This document shows, piece by piece, positions 6,359-9,625 of a DNA stretch of 9,625 bases (positions are counted from its first letter, which is position 1; each line of letters opens with the position of its first letter). Position numbers and translations under genes: made by a program. The notes under the pieces are model-generated. The model did no database searches. It was given only the letters and a program-made list of their open reading frames with translations, and was not told where the DNA came from. The DNA is taken from NCBI GenBank assembly GCA_003483675.1, contig DMYK01000632.1:3818-13442 (forward strand). The letters run 5' to 3'. This DNA comes from Microcoleaceae cyanobacterium UBA11344 (GTDB lineage: Bacteria > Cyanobacteriota > Cyanobacteriia > Cyanobacteriales > Microcoleaceae).

Positions 6359-6441
6359 GTAGGGACACGGCACTGCCGTCCATTAGTAGGGACACGGCAC
6401 TGCCGTCCATTAGTAGGGACACGGCACTGCCGTGTCCCTAC
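6359..6441. repeat. Three tandem copies of a 27-bp repeat, the last closing into a palindrome
   Basis: Copies start at 6359, 6386 and 6413 with GTAGGGACACGGCACTGCC. The first two end in GTCCATTA and are identical over 27 bases. The third ends in GTGTCCCTAC and so forms a perfect 13-bp stem around ACT (6413-6441). The palindrome begins four bases beyond the gpmI stop on that gene's strand, so the gpmI mRNA would end in a strong hairpin. No U-run follows on the minus strand; the hairpin may protect the 3' end or reduce read-through to secG. GTAGGGACACGGCA...TGCCGTGTCCCTAC is, to my knowledge, a dispersed repeat in cyanobacteria. Confidence 0.85.
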
Positions 6442-6445
6442 TTTT

Positions 6446-8047
6446 CTACAACCGCACCCGCACCGGAGTGCGATTAGCGCGCACTTCAAAATCAGCCGAT
6501 CGAATCATAGAGCGTCCCGTCATCTCAGGAGGCTGAGGCAACCTCAAAAGCTCCAGAATCGTCGGTGCAATATCAGCCAAACAGCCATCATCCCTCAGAG
6601 GAACATCAGTTCCGTGAGCCGGAATCTTCAGACCTTCGCCTTCTACCAGAATAAACGGCACCGGGTTAGTAGTATGAGCCGTCCAAGGATTCCCCAACTC
6701 ATCGAACATCAACTCAGCATTTCCGTGGTCAGCAATAATAATTGCCGTACCTCCAGCTTTGGTAACGCCAGCCAACAGCCGCCCCAAACATTTATCTACA
6801 GTTTCGATCGCAATTACAGTCGCATCCATCATCCCCGTATGGCCCACCATATCCGGGTTAGCGTAGTTAACCACCACAAACGAATAAATCCGCTTCTCCA
6901 GAGCCGCCACCACCACATCCGTCACCTCAGCCGCCGACATTTCCGGCTCCCGATCGTAAGTAGCCACCATCGGACTCTGCACCATTTCCCGATCTTCCCC
7001 CTCAAAAGGCTCTTCCAGACCACCATTAAAAAAATAAGTCACATGAGCGTACTTTTCAGTTTCCGCCGTCCGCAACTGCCGCAAACCGTGTTTCGAGATC
7101 ACTTCGCCCAGAATATTATTCAAATTCTGCGGTTCAAAAGCCACCAACACCGACGACAACTTCGGGTCGTACTGAGTAAAACTCGCAAATGTCAGCGGCT
7201 CAATTAACTGCCGTTCAAACCCCTTAAAATTGCGATCCACAAAGGCCTGAGTCAACTCTCTAGCCCTGTCCGGGCGAAAATTAAAGAAAATCATCCCATC
7301 GCCCGATGCCACCGCTCCGGGCGCAATCCGAGTCGGAATTACAAACTCGTCCGTCACCCCGATCGCGTAAGAGGCCTGCAACACCTCAACAGCCGATCGA
7401 CCATCAGTTGCGCCCTCAGTCGTCATCACATCGTAAGCGCGTTGCACCCGATCCCAGCGCTTATCGCGATCCATCGCGTAATAGCGCCCGCTGACGGTAG
7501 CAATCCGACCTACCCCTACCTTTTCGATATAACTTTCAATTTTTCCTAGAGCCTGGACACCCTCTTTCGGATTAGTATCGCGGCCATCTGTGATGGCGTG
7601 AATGCAAACCTCAGAAATTCCCTGTGCCTTTGCCAATTTCAGCAATCCCAAAATGTGACTGAGATGGGAATGCACCCCGCCCTCAGAACATAGCCCCGTC
7701 AGGTGCAACTTGCCGCCCGTGGCGCGGACTTTTTCGCACATCCGAACCAGAGCCGGATTGCTCAGCAAAGAACCGTCTTCGACTGCATCCGAGATCCGCA
7801 CCAATTCTTGAGGAACCACTCGGCCCGCACCGATATTCAAGTGACCAACCTCGGAGTTGCCCATTTGGCCATCGGGAAGGCCTACGGCTCTACCAGAAGT
7901 GCGAATTAGAGTTCTCGGATAAGCAGCCCAGAGGCAGTCCATCACTGGTGTTTTTGCTGCGGCGATCGCATTTCCGTCGGTTTCTTCACGATCACCCCAG
8001 CCATCTAAAATAATCAGCACTACAGGAGATACAGACGCTTGTGCCAT
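6446..8047 (-). CDS. gpmI: 2,3-bisphosphoglycerate-independent phosphoglycerate mutase
   Basis: This enzyme interconverts 3- and 2-phosphoglycerate in cytoplasmic glycolysis and gluconeogenesis using two metal ions (usually manganese) and a phosphoserine intermediate. The 533-residue product has the family's full set of motifs: LDGWG (Asp15), MGNSEVGHLNIGAGR with catalytic Ser65, GGVHSH (His126), ITDGRD (Asp154), SGRYYAMDR (Arg188, Arg194), FRPDRARE (Arg258, Arg261), EKYAHVTYF (Lys332), NPDMVGHTG (Asp399, His403), ADHGNAE (Asp440, His441) and AHTT (His458). Length is normal or slightly long for the family. AAGG at about 8055-8058 (minus strand) precedes the ATG at suitable spacing. It is followed by secG, a cyanobacterial gene order, and is divergent from the lipoprotein gene. 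Confidence 0.97.
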   Translation of the reverse strand: MAQASVSPVVLIILDGWGDREETDGNAIAAAKTPVMDCLWAAYPRTLIRTSGRAVGLPDGQMGNSEVGHLNIGAGRVVPQELVRISDAVEDGSLLSNPALVRMCEKVRATGGKLHLTGLCSEGGVHSHLSHILGLLKLAKAQGISEVCIHAITDGRDTNPKEGVQALGKIESYIEKVGVGRIATVSGRYYAMDRDKRWDRVQRAYDVMTTEGATDGRSAVEVLQASYAIGVTDEFVIPTRIAPGAVASGDGMIFFNFRPDRARELTQAFVDRNFKGFERQLIEPLTFASFTQYDPKLSSVLVAFEPQNLNNILGEVISKHGLRQLRTAETEKYAHVTYFFNGGLEEPFEGEDREMVQSPMVATYDREPEMSAAEVTDVVVAALEKRIYSFVVVNYANPDMVGHTGMMDATVIAIETVDKCLGRLLAGVTKAGGTAIIIADHGNAELMFDELGNPWTAHTTNPVPFILVEGEGLKIPAHGTDVPLRDDGCLADIAPTILELLRLPQPPEMTGRSMIRSADFEVRANRTPVRVRL

Positions 8048-8092
8048 AGGAATACCTTATTTACAAGTATAATTTCTCAGTTATATTTTCGT

Positions 8093-8122
8093 TTGACATA
8101 GATAGAGTATTTCAACTATGTT
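8093..8122 (+). promoter_or_regulatory. Candidate sigma-70-type promoter toward the lipoprotein gene
   Basis: A perfect TTGACA at 8093-8098 and TATGTT at 8117-8122 are separated by 18 bp on the plus strand. If used, it would give the lipoprotein mRNA a leader of about 310 bases containing both palindromes. No closer promoter of comparable quality was found. Confidence 0.35.
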
Positions 8123-8187
8123 TTAATTTTCTACACCATACCTAAAGTAGAGGATTGGTTTCCCCAAGCGTTGCATGAGTCTAGTCC

Positions 8188-8208
8188 GGGCACGCTATAG
8201 CGATGCCC
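8188..8208. repeat. Nested palindrome GGGCA-CGCTATAGCG-A-TGCCC
   Basis: A perfect 10-bp palindrome CGCTATAGCG (8193-8202) is framed by complementary GGGCA (8188-8192) and TGCCC (8204-8208) with one unpaired A. It is another small palindrome of the sort that fills gaps elsewhere in this window. Confidence 0.5.
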
Positions 8209-8310
8209 CTACGACGGAACATTAGCACAGATCGGGTTCTAATGTCAATAGTAATTACTCTCCCAACTCAGAAATCAAAACTATTCCCCAAAATCAAGGC
8301 CACGTTGTAA

Positions 8311-8340
8311 CGATCGCCCTAGGCAATTTTTAGGCGATCG
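8311..8340. repeat. Inverted pair of HIP1-like sites
   Basis: CGATCGCC (8311-8318) and GGCGATCG (8333-8340) are exact reverse complements around 14 bases that begin with CTAGG. The right arm is part of a full GCGATCGC octamer at 8334-8341. It could fold as an 8-bp hairpin in a long leader, or simply be two neighbouring HIP1-type sites. Confidence 0.4.
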
Positions 8341-8437
8341 CATAACATCGAACACAGTTAAACTTAAAGCGACAACTGGCTGTACTTGCAAAGCCTTGTT
8401 GGATATATTGAAATAAAGCAGTTAGGGGCGATCGGCA

Positions 8438-9625
8438 ATGCACAAACTTTTATATTTTGCAACTATAGGACTACTAGCTTTCTCGATCGGAGGATGCGGT
8501 GACGGCGGGGGCGGCAACACAGCCAGCCCCAGCCCCAGCCCCGGTGCAACTTCTCCATCACCGACAGCCGCAGCCAGCCCCACCCCAGCAGCTCAGTCTT
8601 TCCCGTCCCCAGTCGTCGCCGCCCAGCCTCCCGGGTTAATTCGATCGACCAACCCAGACGAACGAGCAAAACAGGCTCAAACAGGCATCGGCGACAACAA
8701 AAACAGCAATCCAACGCTTCCGCTGAAGTCGGCGCCACAAAGCCCCCTGACACCAGCCAATCTCCCTCAGATAGACCCCTTTGGGCAACTTCCGCCGATC
8801 GCAGTTCAAACCCCTGCCGGAGTCGCAGCAGGGCCGATGACAGCCAATCCGTTGCCCAAACTGCCACAGCGACAGGTGGCGATGATACCCAAACTGCCAG
8901 AACTATCCCGCCCAATCCAAATTGGAGGAGCTAAGCTCAAAGGCCCCGCCGCTCCCCAAATCAATCTCAGCCCCACAGCAAGAGGCCTTGTCAGCGAACT
9001 CAGGACGCTTCAGGCTCTGCTAGACGACACCACACAATACTCTGAGTACGGTAGGGATGTGGATACATTAGTAGACACTATGTACGGAACAGAAGAAAAA
9101 AGGAATGTAGGTGTAGTCAGACGAGAGTTACTCCTAACTAACCGGCCATTCTTCCGAAGAATAGAAAAGACCCTGAATGAATATGTAATAGCCTCAAACT
9201 TGTGGAACCTTTACGGAGAAAAATCGCCTGCTGATGCTCTCCGGTGTTCCATCGTGCCCGAAATTGCCGAGGCAATTGAGGTATATCGACCGCCGACAGA
9301 AAGAAGGGGGGAATTGTCTTGTGTGACGCGAACAAATTTGCTGCAAGCAGTTTGGCGGCAGGGCAAGAATAGACTTGATGCAGCAGTCCGCGATCAAGAC
9401 TATGACGCGCGAACAATCGCAAAAGCGCCTATTCTGCCAGTCCTCAGCGAAGGCACGAGAAATCCTGAGCCCGCAGGCGAGAAGGCCCTGGGTCGGCAAG
9501 TAGCCTCGTTGCCACAAGTACCAGGGCTAAACCCCCCGCCAGTAGGGCGCCGCTCAGTGGGAACTCCGCTAATAGCAGCCAGACCATTAGGAGCTCCGGC
9601 TCTGCCGGGAGGCGAAGGCGCGCAA
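8438..9625 (+). CDS. Proline-rich lipoprotein of unknown function, 3' end outside the window
   Basis: An uninterrupted frame of 396 codons starts at ATG 8438 and is still open at the last base. The N-terminus MHKLLYFATIGLLAFSIGGC is a lipoprotein signal with a lipobox IGGC and lipidated Cys20, so the mature protein should be anchored to a membrane on the periplasmic side. Residues 21-60 are Gly, then Ser/Pro/Ala low-complexity (SPSPSP, SPTP), and proline-rich sequence continues to about 175. A charged, probably helical domain spans about 177-325 (LSPTARGLVSELRTLQALLDD onward) with Cys270 and Cys295 that could form a disulfide. After 330 the chain is proline/glycine-rich again. The domain is not recognised. 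AGGGG nine bases upstream supports the start. Minus-strand frames across this DNA are best read as shadows of this gene. Confidence 0.82.
   Translation, partial: MHKLLYFATIGLLAFSIGGCGDGGGGNTASPSPSPGATSPSPTAAASPTPAAQSFPSPVVAAQPPGLIRSTNPDERAKQAQTGIGDNKNSNPTLPLKSAPQSPLTPANLPQIDPFGQLPPIAVQTPAGVAAGPMTANPLPKLPQRQVAMIPKLPELSRPIQIGGAKLKGPAAPQINLSPTARGLVSELRTLQALLDDTTQYSEYGRDVDTLVDTMYGTEEKRNVGVVRRELLLTNRPFFRRIEKTLNEYVIASNLWNLYGEKSPADALRCSIVPEIAEAIEVYRPPTERRGELSCVTRTNLLQAVWRQGKNRLDAAVRDQDYDARTIAKAPILPVLSEGTRNPEPAGEKALGRQVASLPQVPGLNPPPVGRRSVGTPLIAARPLGAPALPGGEGAQ

Larger units (their letters stand above)
8048..8437. other. 390-bp divergent intergenic region between gpmI and the lipoprotein gene
   Basis: No coding region or structural RNA is recognised here. 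The gpmI side (8060-8150) is AT-rich and holds a plus-strand promoter candidate (8093-8122) and, on the minus strand, an isolated TATACT (reverse complement of 8066-8071) as the best -10 for gpmI, without a good -35. The middle holds a nested palindrome (8188-8208) and the right half two inverted GCGATCG-type sites (8311-8340). The lipoprotein start is preceded by AGGGG at 8424-8428, nine bases from the ATG. Confidence 0.6.

Noticed and set aside
6359..6441. Short regular repeats that could suggest a CRISPR array
   Set aside because: The units are contiguous with no variable spacers, and the last copy is a simple palindrome.
6413..6445. Plus-strand rho-independent terminator (13-bp stem followed by TTTT)
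   Set aside because: The T-run is only four bases and no plus-strand gene ends here; on the gpmI strand no U-run follows the stem.
6614..7909. Plus-strand open frames inside gpmI
   Set aside because: They are antisense to a fully conserved enzyme gene; their His/Arg/Ser-rich composition is typical of shadow frames.
8463..9517. Minus-strand reading frames (8463-8915, 9138-9422, 9194-9517)
   Set aside because: They lie opposite the continuous 396-codon lipoprotein frame with a lipobox and a ribosome site, and their translations (Trp/Arg/Cys-rich) look like antisense of proline-rich codons.

Overview
The window looks like chromosomal DNA of a filamentous cyanobacterium. The octamer GCGATCGC (HIP1) occurs at least ten times (for example at 136, 392, 3786, 3914, 5516 and 8334), where roughly 0.15 would be expected by chance. 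The gpmI-secG pairing and several intergenic palindromic repeat types also fit cyanobacteria. A Microcoleus/Oscillatoria-type host is my guess from the style of the repeats, not a demonstrated identity.

Layout. The left edge (1-120, +) holds the last 39 codons of a probable Uma2-family nuclease-fold protein. Seven genes then follow, all read on the minus strand from right to left: gpmI (glycolytic phosphoglycerate mutase), secG (Sec translocon subunit), a secreted HExxH metalloprotease, a Nudix hydrolase of Ap4A-hydrolase type, and finally a compact three-gene block. That block encodes a winged-helix protein (3634-4356), an AAA-type P-loop ATPase (1610-3586) and a DUF1802-like protein fused to a PD-(D/E)XK nuclease domain (156-1607). 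On the right, divergent from gpmI and separated by 390 bp, a proline-rich lipoprotein gene (8438 to the window end, +) runs off the edge with no stop.

The most interesting part is the three-gene block. The ATPase stop and the nuclease start are two bases apart, and the winged-helix gene lies 47 bp upstream. The set combines a DNA-binding protein, an NTP-driven motor or switch, and a nuclease with intact active-site residues. That is the composition expected of a DNA-acting machine such as a defence, plasmid-exclusion or repair system. I cannot match it to a named system: there is no methyltransferase, PglZ, SMC, helicase or Cas component here. A perfect 9-bp inverted repeat lies in the leader of the winged-helix gene and could be its operator. 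A near-consensus sigma-70-type promoter on the opposite strand (4534-4562) points away from the block, toward the 3' end of the Nudix gene, with no plus-strand gene to serve.

The other minus-strand genes are housekeeping or general functions. The gaps between them (4582-4602, 5120-5200, 5955-6036, 6292-6312, 6359-6441, 8188-8208, 8311-8340) carry different palindromic or tandem repeats, so this is a repeat-rich chromosomal background. No tRNA, rRNA, insertion sequence or CRISPR array was seen.
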